In this document: positions 1 through 8,722 of the stretch, in pieces
How positions within the stretch are numbered: position 1 is the first letter of the stretch
Layout of the letters: every line of letters starts with the position of its first letter
Notes under the pieces: model-generated
Database searches by the model: none
What the model saw: only the letters and a program-made list of their open reading frames with translations
Told to the model about the DNA's origin: nothing
Position numbers and translations under genes: made by a program
Assembly (NCBI RefSeq): GCF_964355755.1
Contig: NC_092678.1
Span: 10,142,922 to 10,206,921, forward strand
Direction: 5' to 3'
Length of the DNA: 64,000 nucleotides
Origin: Antedon mediterranea
Lineage: Eukaryota > Echinodermata > Crinoidea > Comatulida > Antedonidae

Positions 1-345
1 AAACGTTTTTAAATACGATATTAAGCTGTTTTGTGCACTTTGATGGTTTGTGTGAAAAGTTTTAACGAAATGCTCAAAATGGTCAAAAACGGTTTCTAAT
101 GTGATTTTAAGCACTTTGATGTTTTTGTGTAACCAAGTTTTTTCGAAAATCACAAATTGGTCTAAAACGTCTCCAAATGCGATTTGAAGCTTTTCTAAAC
201 ACTTTGGTGCTTTTATGTTAACAAGTTTTTTCGAAAATCACAAAATGGTCTAAAACGTCTCCAAATGCGATTTGAAGCTTTTCTAAACACTTTGGTGTTT
301 TTATGTTAACAAGTTTTTTCGAAAATCACAAAATGGTCTAAAACG

Positions 346-366
346 TCTTCAAATGCGATTTGAAGA
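346..366 (+). other. Perfect 9-bp inverted repeat in a monomer (3-base loop)
   Basis: The sequence reads TCTTCAAAT, GCG, ATTTGAAGA; the arms are exact reverse complements. Most monomers have CTCCAAAT-GCG-ATTTGAAG, with one mismatch in 8-bp arms. The perfect form recurs near 9354, 16302, 18808, 35286, 38892, 55069 and 63804. Such dyads could form small cruciforms or be read by a dimeric DNA-binding protein; no function is shown by the sequence. Confidence 0.85.
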
Positions 367-504
367 TATTCTGAGCACTTTGGTGTTTTTCTGTTAAAAA
401 GTTTTTTCGAAAATCACAAAATGGTCTAAAACGTCTCCAAATGCGATTTGAAGCTCTTCTGTACACTTTGATGTTTTGTGTGAAAAAGTTTTCTCGAAAT
501 GCTC

Positions 505-650
505 AAAATGGTCTAAAACGTTTTCCAATACCATATTAAGCTATTTTGTGCAATTTGATGTTTTTATGTAACCAAGTTTTTTGAAATGCGATTTGAAGAT
601 ATTCTGAGCACTTTGGTGTTTTTATGTTAAAAAGTTTTTTCGAAAATCAC
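505..650 (+). repeat. Fused monomer pair with ~30-bp deletion (junction TTTTTTGAAATGCG)
   Basis: Between consecutive full cores at 505 and 651 there are 146 bp where two full monomers would occupy about 175 bp. At 581-590 the sequence passes from the TTTTTT end of a C-type monomer straight into GAAATGCGATTTG of the next monomer, skipping the end cassette, the AAAATGGTCT core and CGTCTCC. The same junction is found near 4417, 5505, 9589, 19042, 37941, 39127, 47713, 54207 and 55305, always after the CCAATACCAT variant of type C. It therefore arose once and was copied. Confidence 0.88.
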
Positions 651-738
651 AAAATGGTCTAAAACGTCTCCAAATGCGATTTGAAGATATTCTGAGCACT
701 TTGGTGTTTTTATGTTAAAAAGTTTTTTCGAAAATCAC
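651..738 (+). repeat. Type A monomer, reference copy (88 bp)
   Basis: This 88-bp monomer runs from AAAATGGTCT to GAAAATCAC. Its diagnostic internal bases are GAAGATATTCTGAGCAC and, downstream, TTTTTATGTTAAAAAG. It is among the most abundant forms and often occurs in short homogeneous runs, such as the two consecutive copies around 3720-3900. Because 88 is not a multiple of three, each A monomer shifts any reading frame that crosses it. It carries three CpG dinucleotides (in ACGT, GCGA and TCGA), the palindrome TTTTCGAAAA at 725-734, and the inverted repeat CAAAT-GCG-ATTTG at 671-683. Confidence 0.95.
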
Positions 739-825
739 AAAATGGTCTAAAACGTCTCCAAATGCGATTTGAAGCTATTCTGTACACTTTGATGTTTTGT
801 GTGAAAAAGTTTTGTCGAAATGCTC
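739..825 (+). repeat. Type B monomer, reference copy (87 bp), ends in TGCTC
   Basis: This monomer shares its first 36 bases with type A, then carries CTATTCTGTACAC, TTTGATGTTTTGTGTG and a terminal CGAAATGCTC instead of CGAAAATCAC. It is nearly always followed directly by a type C monomer, forming a B-C dimer of about 174 bp. Variants include GCTCTTCTGTAC (as near 470), TTTAGTCG in place of TTTTGTCG (as near 14890), TTTTGTCAAAATG, which loses the CpG (as near 1987), and an 88-bp form with one extra A (1166-1253). Confidence 0.93.
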
Positions 826-912
826 AAAATGGTCTAAAACGTTTTTAAAACGATATTAAGCTATTTTGTGCTCTTTGATGTTTTTGTGTAACCAAGTTTT
901 TTCGAAAATCAC
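826..912 (+). repeat. Type C monomer, reference copy (87 bp)
   Basis: After the common core this monomer has CGTTTTTAAAACGATATTAAG in place of CGTCTCCAAATGCGATTTGAAG, followed by CTATTTTGTGCTC and TTTTTGTGTAACCAAG. It follows type B. Its terminal cassette varies: CGAAAATCAC here, but CGAAATGAAC at 1331-1340, CGATATGAAC at 2340-2349, and others elsewhere. The bases before the cassette vary with it (TTTTTTCG, TTTCATCG or TTTTATCG). A GTTTTCCAATACCATATT variant occurs near 530, 4360, 19000, 39070 and 55250. Confidence 0.93.
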
Positions 913-1000
913 AAAATGGTCTAAAACGTCTCCAAATGCGATTTGAAGCTTTTCTAAGCACTTTGGTGTTTTTATGTTAACAAGTTTTTTCGAAAATCAC
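913..1000 (+). repeat. Type A-prime monomer, reference copy (88 bp)
   Basis: This type A relative has GAAGCTTTTCTAAGCAC and TATGTTAACAAG. It contains a HindIII-type hexamer AAGCTT at 946-951 and the palindrome TGTTAACA at 975-982, in addition to the TTTTCGAAAA and CAAAT-GCG-ATTTG symmetries of type A. Further variants are CTTTTCCAAGCACTTTGCTG (as near 2910), TTTTCTAAACACTTTGGTG (as near 280) and the ggtgC version near 210, which is a useful module marker. Confidence 0.93.
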
Positions 1001-1087
1001 AAAATGGTCTAAAACGTCTCAAAATGCGATTTGAAGGTATTCTGAGCACTTTGGTGTTTTTGTGTGAAAAGTTTTAACGAAATGCTC
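1001..1087 (+). repeat. Type D monomer, reference copy (87 bp), ends in TGCTC
   Basis: This monomer has CGTCTCAAAATGCGATTTG, GAAGGTATTCTGAGCAC, TTTTTGTGTGAAAAGTTTTAACG and the TGCTC end cassette. It is almost always followed by a type E monomer, giving a D-E dimer of about 165 bp. A common variant downstream replaces AAAATGGTCT with AAAATTGTCT at the D-to-E junction (as near 1513). Another has GATTTCAAGG and GTGAAAGG (near 13980). Confidence 0.93.
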
Positions 1088-1165
1088 AAAATGGTCTAAA
1101 ACGGTTTCTAATGTGATTTTAAGCACTTTGATGTTTTTGTGTAACCAAGTTTTTTCGAAAATCAC
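1088..1165 (+). repeat. Type E monomer, reference copy (78 bp, internally deleted)
   Basis: This 78-bp monomer begins with the common core, then has CGGTTTCTAATGTGATTTTAAG followed directly by CACTTTGATG. Compared with type B (739-825), the 10 bases CTATTCTGTA between AAG and CAC are missing, which accounts exactly for 78 versus 88 bp. It always lies in the D-E dimer unless the pair has recombined. Variants: TTTTAACCAC (near 12010), the one-base-shorter CGGTTCTAATG (near 4260), and the CTTTGAAGTATTTGTAAAAAC form (near 2480). Confidence 0.93.
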
Positions 1166-1340
1166 AAAATGGTCTAAAACGTCTCCAAATGCGATTTGAA
1201 GCTATTCTGTACACTTTGATGTTTTGTGTGAAAAAAGTTTTGTCGAAATGCTCAAAATGGTCTAAAACGTTTTTAAAACGATATTGAGCTATTTTGTGCT
1301 CTTTGATGTTTTTGTGTAACCAAGTTTTATCGAAATGAAC
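1166..1340 (+). repeat. B-C dimer with 88-bp B variant and GATATTGAG C variant
   Basis: The B monomer at 1166-1253 has six A residues after GTGTG (88 bp instead of 87). The following C monomer at 1254-1340 has GATATTGAGC instead of GATATTAAGC and ends in CGAAATGAAC. The same combination recurs at the matching place in the copies near 6091, 10173, 19627, 39711 and 55888, so it marks one specific position of the larger module. Confidence 0.88.
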
Positions 1341-1569
1341 AAAATGGTCTAAAACGTCTCCAAATGCGATTTGAAGCTTTTCCAAGCACTTTGCTGTTTT
1401 TATATTAAGTTTTTTCGAAAATCACAAAATGGTCTAAAACGTCTCTAAATGCGATTTGAAGGTATTCTGAGCAATTTGGTGTTTTTGTGTGAAAAGTTTT
1501 AACGAAATGCTCAAAATTGTCTAAAACGGTTTCTAATGTGATTTTAAGCACTTTGATGTTTTTGTAAAA

Positions 1570-1600
1570 CCAAGTTTCATCGAAATGCGATTTGAAGCTT
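1570..1600 (+). repeat. 29-bp deletion junction between direct AAATG repeats
   Basis: A TTTCATCGAAATG monomer end is joined directly to CGATTTGAAG of the following A-prime monomer. The homologous unit near 10588-10630 retains the intervening 29 bp, flanked by two AAATG copies; only one AAATG (1583-1587) remains here. This is the signature of slippage or microhomology-mediated deletion. The junction is repeated near 6508, 28578 and 59058. Confidence 0.85.
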
Positions 1601-4600
1601 TTCCAAGCACTTTGCTGTTTTTATGTTAACAAGCTTTTTCGAAAATCACAAAATGGTCTAAAACGTCTCCAAATGCGATTTGAAGATATTCTGAGCACTT
1701 TGGTGTTTTTATGTTAAAAAGTTTTTTCGAAAATCACAAAATGGTCTAAAACGTCTCCAAATGCGATTTGAAGATATTCTAAGCACTTTGGTGTTTTTAT
1801 GTTAACAAGTTTTTTCGAAAATCACAAAATGGTCTAAAACGTCTCCAAATGCGATTTGAAGATATTCTGAGCACTTTGGTGTTTTTCTGTTAAAAAGTAT
1901 TTTCGAAAATCACAAAATGGTCCAAAACGTCTCCAAATGCAATTTGAAGCTATTCTGTACACTTTGATGTTTTGTGTGAAAAAGTTTTGTCAAAATGCTC
2001 AAAATGGTCTAAAACGTTTTTAAAACGATATTAAGCTATTTTGTGCTCTTTGATGTTTTTGTATAACCAAGTTTTTTCGAAAATCACAAAATGGTCTACA
2101 ACGTCTCCAAATGCGATTTGAAGCTTTTCTAAACACTTTGGTGTTTTTATGTTAACAAGTTTTTTCGAAAATCACAAAATGGTCTAAAACGTCTCCAAAT
2201 CCGATTTGAAGCTATTCTGTACACTTTGATGTTTTGTGTGAAAAAGTTTTGTCGAAATGCTCAAAATGGTCCAAAACGTTTTTAAAACGATATTAAGCTA
2301 TTTTGTGCTCTTTGATGTTTTTGTGTAACCAAGTTTCATCGATATGAACAAAATGGTCTAAAACGTCTCAAAATGCGATTTGAAGGTATTCTGAGCACTT
2401 TGGTGTTTTTGGGTGAAAAGTTTTAACGAAATGCTCAAAATGGTCTAAAACGGTTTCTAATGTGATTTTAAGCACTTTGAAGTATTTGTAAAAACAAGTT
2501 TCATCGAAATGCACAAAATAGTCTAAAACGTCTCCAAATGCGATTTGAAGCTTTTCTAAGCACTTTGGTGTTTTTATGTTAACAAGTTTTTTCGAAAATC
2601 ACAAAATGGTCTAAAACGTCTCCAAATGCGATTTGAAGATATTCTGAGCACTTTGGTGTTTTTATGTTAAAAAGTATTTTCGAAAATCACAAAATGGTCT
2701 AAAACGTCTCCAAATGCGATTTGAAACTCTTCTGTACACTTTGATGTTTTGTGTGAAAAAGTTAAGTCGAAATGCTCAAAATGGTCTAAAACGTTTTTAA
2801 AACGATATTAAGCTATTTTGTGCTCTTTGATGTTTTTGTGTAACCAAGTTTCATCGAAAATCACAAAATGGTCTAAAACGTCTCCAAATGCGATTTGAAG
2901 CTTTTCCAAGCACTTTGCTGTTTTTATGTTAACAAGTTTTTTCGAAAATCACAAAATGGTCTAAAACGTCTCAAAATACGATATTAAGCTGTTTTGTGCA
3001 CTTTGATGATTTGTGTGAAAAGTTTTAACGAAATGCTCAAAATGGTCTAAAACGGTTTCTAATGTGATTTTAAGCACTTTGATGTTTTTATGTAGCCAAG
3101 TTTTTTCGAAAATCACAAAATGGTCAAAAACGTCTCCAAATGCGATTTGAAGCTTTTCTAAGCACTTTGGTGTTTTTATGTTAACAAGTTTTTTCGAAAA
3201 TCACAAAATGGTCTAAAACGTCTCCAAATGCAATTTGAAGCTATTCTGTACACTTTGATGTTTTGTGTGAAAAAGTTTTGTCAAAATGCTCAAAATGGTC
3301 TAAAACGTTTTTAAAACGATATTAAGCTATTTTGTGCTCTTTGATGTTTTTGTATAACCAAGTTTTTTCGAAAATCACAAAATGGTCTAAAACGTCTCCA
3401 AATGCGATTTGAAGCTTTTCCAAGCACTTTGCTGTTTTTATGTTAACAAGTTTTTTCGAAAATCACAAAATGGTCTAAAACGTCTCAAAATGCGATTTGA
3501 AGGTATTCTGAGCACTTTGGTGTTTTTGTGTGAAAAGTTTTAACGAAATGCTCAAAATTGTCTAAAACGGTTTCTAATGTGATTTTAAGCACTTTGATGT
3601 TTTTGTAAAACCAAGTTTCATCGAAATGAACAAAATGGTCTAAAATGTCTCCAAATGCGATTTGAAGCTTTTCCAAGCACTTTGCTGTTTTTATGTTAAC
3701 AAGCTTTTTCGAAATTCACAAAATGGTCTAAAACGTCTCCAAATGCGATTTGAAGATATTCTGAGCACTTTGGTGTTTTTATGTTAAAAAGTTTTTTCGA
3801 AAATCACAAAATGGTCTAAAACGTCTCCAAATGCGATTTGAAGATATTCTGAGCACTTTGGTGTTTTTATGTTAAAAAGTTTTTTCGAAAATCACAAAAT
3901 GGTCTAAAACGTCTCCAAATGCGATTTGAAGCTATTCTGTACACTTTGATGTTTTGTGTGAAAAAGTTTTGTCGAAATGCTCAAAATGGTTTAAAACGTT
4001 TTTAAAACGATATTAAGTTATTTTGTGCTCTTTGATGTTTTTGTGTAACCAAGTTTCATCGAAATGAACAAAATGGTCTAAAACGTCTCCAAATGCGATT
4101 TGAAGCTTTTCCAAGCACTTTGCTGTTTTTATGTTAACAAGTTTTTTCGAAAATCACAAAATGGTGTAAAACGTCTCAAAATGCGATTTGAAGGTATTCT
4201 GAGCACTTTGGTGTTTTTGTGTGAAAAGTTTTAACGAAATGCTCAAAATGGTCTAAAACGGTTCTAATGTGATTTTAAGCTATTCTAGACACTTTGATGT
4301 TTTGTGTGAAAAAGTTTTCTCGAAATGCTCAAAATGGTCTAAAACGTTTTCCAATACCATATTAAGCTATTTTGTGCAATTTGATGTTTTTGTGTAACCA
4401 AGTTTTTTGAAATGCGATTTGAAGATATTCTGAGGACTCTGGTGTTTTTATGTTAAAAAGTTTTTTCGAAAATCACAAAATGGTCTAAAACGTCTCCAAA
4501 TGCGATTTGAAGATATTCTGAGCACTTTGGTGTTTTTATGTTAAAAAGTTTTTTCGAAAATCACAAAATGGTCTAAAACGTCTCCAAATGCGATTTGAAG

Positions 4601-5013
4601 CTATTCTGTACACTTTGATGTTTTGTGTGAAAAAGTTTTGTCGAAATGCTCAAAATGGTCTAAAACGTTTTTAAAACGATATTAAGCTATTTTGTGCTCT
4701 TTGATGTTTTTGTGTAACCAAGTTTTTTCGAAAATCACAAAATGGTCTAAAACGTCTCCAAATGCGATTTGAAGCTTTTCTAAGCACTTTGGTGTTTTTA
4801 TGTTAACAAGTTTTTTCGCAAATCACAAAATGGTCTAAAACGTCTCCAAATGCGATTTGAAGATATTCTGAGCACATTGGTGTTTTTATGTTAAAAAAGT
4901 TTTTTCGAAAATCACAAAATGGTCTAAAACGTTTCCAAATGCGATTTGAAGCTCTTCTGTACACTTTGATGTTTTGTGTGAAAAAGTTTTTTCGAAATGC
5001 TCAAAATGGTCTA

Positions 5014-8000
5014 AAACGTTTTTAAATACGATATTAAGCTGTTTTGTGCACTTTGATGGTTTGTGTGAAAAGTTTTAACGAAATGCTCAAAATGGTCAAA
5101 AACGGTTTCTAATGTGATTTTAAGCACTTTGATGTTTTTGTGTAACCAAGTTTTTTCGAAAATCACAAATTGGTCTAAAACGTCTCCAAATGCGATTTGA
5201 AGCTTTTCTAAACACTTTGGTGCTTTTATGTTAACAAGTTTTTTCGAAAATCACAAAATGGTCTAAAACGTCTCCAAATGCGATTTGAAGCTTTTCTAAA
5301 CACTTTGGTGTTTTTATGTTAACAAGTTTTTTCGAAAATCACAAAATGGTCTAAAACGTTTCCAAATGCGATTTGAAGCTATTCTGTACACTTTGATGTT
5401 TTGTGTGAAAAAGTTTTCTCGAAATGCTCAAAATGGTCTAAAACGTTTTCCAATACCATATTAAGCTATTTTGTGCAATTTGATGTTTTTATGTAACCAA
5501 GTTTTTTGAAATGCGATTTGAAGATATTCTGAGCACTTTGGTGTTTTTATGTTAAAAAGTTTTTTCGAAAATCACAAAATGGTCTAAAACGTCTCCAAAT
5601 GCGATTTGAAGATATTCTGAGCACTTTGGTGTTTTTATGTTAAAAAGTTTTTTCGAAAATCACAAAATGGTCTAAAACGTCTCCAAATGCGATTTGAAGC
5701 TATTCTGTACACTTTGATGTTTTGTGTGAAAAAGTTTTGTCGAAATGCTCAAAATGGTCTAAAACGTTTTTAAAACGATATTAAGCTATTTTGTGCTCTT
5801 TGATGTTTTTGTGTAACCAAGTTTTTTCGAAAATCACAAAATGGTCTAAAACGTCTCCAAATGCGATTTGAAGCTTTTCTAAGCACTTTGGTGTTTTTAT
5901 GTTAACAAGTTTTTTCGAAAATCACAAAATGGTCTAAAACGTCTCAAAATGCGATTTGAAGGTATTCTGAGCACTTTGGTGTTTTTGTGTGAAAAGTTTT
6001 AACGAAATGCTCAAAATGGTCTAAAACGGTTTCTAATGTGATTTTAAGCACTTTGATGTTTTTGTGTAACCAAGTTTTTTCGAAAATCACAAAATGGTCT
6101 AAAACGTCTCCAAATGCGATTTGAAGCTATTCTGTACACTTTGATGTTTTGTGTGAAAAAAGTTTTGTCGAAATGCTCAAAATGGTCTAAAACGTTTTTA
6201 AAACGATATTGAGCTATTTTGTGCTCTTTGATGTTTTTGTGTAACCAAGTTTTATCGAAATGAACAAAATGGTCTAAAACGTCTCCAAATGCGATTTGAA
6301 GCTTTTCCAAGCACTTTGCTGTTTTTATATTAAGTTTTTTCGAAAATCACAAAATGGTCTAAAACGTCTCTAAATGCGATTTGAAGGTATTCTGAGCAAT
6401 TTGGTGTTTTTGTGTGAAAAGTTTTAACGAAATGCTCAAAATTGTCTAAAACGGTTTCTAATGTGATTTTAAGCACTTTGATGTTTTTGTAAAACCAAGT
6501 TTCATCGAAATGCGATTTGAAGCTTTTCCAAGCACTTTGCTGTTTTTATGTTAACAAGCTTTTTCGAAAATCACAAAATGGTCTAAAACGTCTCCAAATG
6601 CGATTTGAAGATATTCTGAGCACTTTGGTGTTTTTATGTTAAAAAGTTTTTTCGAAAATCACAAAATGGTCTAAAACGTCTCCAAATGCGATTTGAAGAT
6701 ATTCTAAGCACTTTGGTGTTTTTATGTTAACAAGTTTTTTCGAAAATCACAAAATGGTCTAAAACGTCTCCAAATGCGATTTGAAGATATTCTGAGCACT
6801 TTGGTGTTTTTCTGTTAAAAAGTATTTTCGAAAATCACAAAATGGTCCAAAACGTCTCCAAATGCAATTTGAAGCTATTCTGTACACTTTGATGTTTTGT
6901 GTGAAAAAGTTTTGTCAAAATGCTCAAAATGGTCTAAAACGTTTTTAAAACGATATTAAGCTATTTTGTGCTCTTTGATGTTTTTGTATAACCAAGTTTT
7001 TTCGAAAATCACAAAATGGTCTACAACGTCTCCAAATGCGATTTGAAGCTTTTCTAAACACTTTGGTGTTTTTATGTTAACAAGTTTTTTCGAAAATCAC
7101 AAAATGGTCTAAAACGTCTCCAAATCCGATTTGAAGCTATTCTGTACACTTTGATGTTTTGTGTGAAAAAGTTTTGTCGAAATGCTCAAAATGGTCCAAA
7201 ACGTTTTTAAAACGATATTAAGCTATTTTGTGCTCTTTGATGTTTTTGTGTAACCAAGTTTCATCGATATGAACAAAATGGTCTAAAACGTCTCAAAATG
7301 CGATTTGAAGGTATTCTGAGCACTTTGGTGTTTTTGGGTGAAAAGTTTTAACGAAATGCTCAAAATGGTCTAAAACGGTTTCTAATGTGATTTTAAGCAC
7401 TTTGAAGTATTTGTAAAAACAAGTTTCATCGAAATGCACAAAATAGTCTAAAACGTCTCCAAATGCGATTTGAAGCTTTTCTAAGCACTTTGGTGTTTTT
7501 ATGTTAACAAGTTTTTTCGAAAATCACAAAATGGTCTAAAACGTCTCCAAATGCGATTTGAAGATATTCTGAGCACTTTGGTGTTTTTATGTTAAAAAGT
7601 ATTTTCGAAAATCACAAAATGGTCTAAAACGTCTCCAAATGCGATTTGAAACTCTTCTGTACACTTTGATGTTTTGTGTGAAAAAGTTAAGTCGAAATGC
7701 TCAAAATGGTCTAAAACGTTTTTAAAACGATATTAAGCTATTTTGTGCTCTTTGATGTTTTTGTGTAACCAAGTTTCATCGAAAATCACAAAATGGTCTA
7801 AAACGTCTCCAAATGCGATTTGAAGCTTTTCCAAGCACTTTGCTGTTTTTATGTTAACAAGTTTTTTCGAAAATCACAAAATGGTCTAAAACGTCTCAAA
7901 ATACGATATTAAGCTGTTTTGTGCACTTTGATGATTTGTGTGAAAAGTTTTAACGAAATGCTCAAAATGGTCTAAAACGGTTTCTAATGTGATTTTAAGC

Positions 8001-8722
8001 ACTTTGATGTTTTTATGTAGCCAAGTTTTTTCGAAAATCACAAAATGGTCAAAAACGTCTCCAAATGCGATTTGAAGCTTTTCTAAGCACTTTGGTGTTT
8101 TTATGTTAACAAGTTTTTTCGAAAATCACAAAATGGTCTAAAACGTCTCCAAATGCAATTTGAAGCTATTCTGTACACTTTGATGTTTTGTGTGAAAAAG
8201 TTTTGTCAAAATGCTCAAAATGGTCTAAAACGTTTTTAAAACGATATTAAGCTATTTTGTGCTCTTTGATGTTTTTGTATAACCAAGTTTTTTCGAAAAT
8301 CACAAAATGGTCTAAAACGTCTCCAAATGCGATTTGAAGCTTTTCCAAGCACTTTGCAGTTTTTATGTTAACAAGTTTTTTCGAAAATCACAAAATGGTC
8401 TAAAACGTCTCAAAATGCGATTTGAAGGTATTCTGAGCACTTTGGTGTTTTTGTGTGAAAAGTTTTAACGAAATGCTCAAAATTGTCTAAAACGGTTTCT
8501 AATGTGATTTTAAGCACTTTGATGTTTTTGTAAAACCAAGTTTCATCGAAATGAACAAAATGGTCTAAAATGTCTCCAAATGCGATTTGAAGCTTTTCCA
8601 AGCACTTTGCTGTTTTTATGTTAACAAGCTTTTTCGAAAATCACAAAATGGTCTAAAACGTCTCCAAATGCGATTTGAAGATATTCTGAGCACTTTGGTG
8701 TTTTTATGTTAAAAAGTTTTTT
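5014..8722. repeat. Higher-order unit 2, shortened copy of unit 1
   Basis: This unit follows unit 1 base for base at an offset of 5013 to about position 340, then at 4925 after losing one 88-bp monomer near 5343-5380, up to about 8722. It then skips 931 bp relative to unit 1, because CGCAAATCAC lies at 4817 in unit 1 and at 8811 here (offset 3994). I noticed only isolated differences, for example TTTGCAG at 8354-8360 against TTTGCTG in unit 1, and GAAAATCAC near 8635 against GAAATTCAC near 3711. Confidence 0.88.

Larger units (their letters stand above)
1..5013. repeat. Higher-order unit 1 (~5.0 kb)
   Basis: The sequence at 1 recurs at 5014 (both read AAACGTTTTTAAATACGATA), so unit 1 spans 5013 bp if the window begins inside it. 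Internal markers in order are: the ggtgC A-prime variant (210), the fused pair (581), the 88-bp B variant (1166), GAGCAATTTGG (near 1467), the 29-bp deletion (1583), ATCGATATGAAC (near 2338), the CTGTTTTGTGCAC variant (near 2994), GGTGTAAAACG (near 4163), and CGCAAATCAC with GAGCACATTGG (4817 and near 4870). No part lacks monomers and no gene is present. Confidence 0.88.

Noticed and set aside
720-735. TTTTTTCGAAAA as a rho-independent terminator or promoter element
   Set aside because: The palindrome is short, AT-rich and present in nearly every monomer; there is no transcription unit for it to serve.
651-738. CENP-B box
   Set aside because: The TTCG of TTTTCGAAAATCAC matches the first half of the motif, but the required CGGG does not follow, and I saw no CGGG anywhere while reading.
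1119-1385. 88-codon minus-strand reading frame, repeated near 6044, 10126, 19580 and 55841
   Set aside because: It starts with TTG (complement of 1383-1385), stops inside an ordinary E monomer, and is composed only of satellite monomers. 87-bp and 78-bp monomers keep frame and 88-bp ones shift it, so stop-free stretches of this size arise mechanically. The copy at 39742 is truncated by a single G-to-T change. Not a gene.
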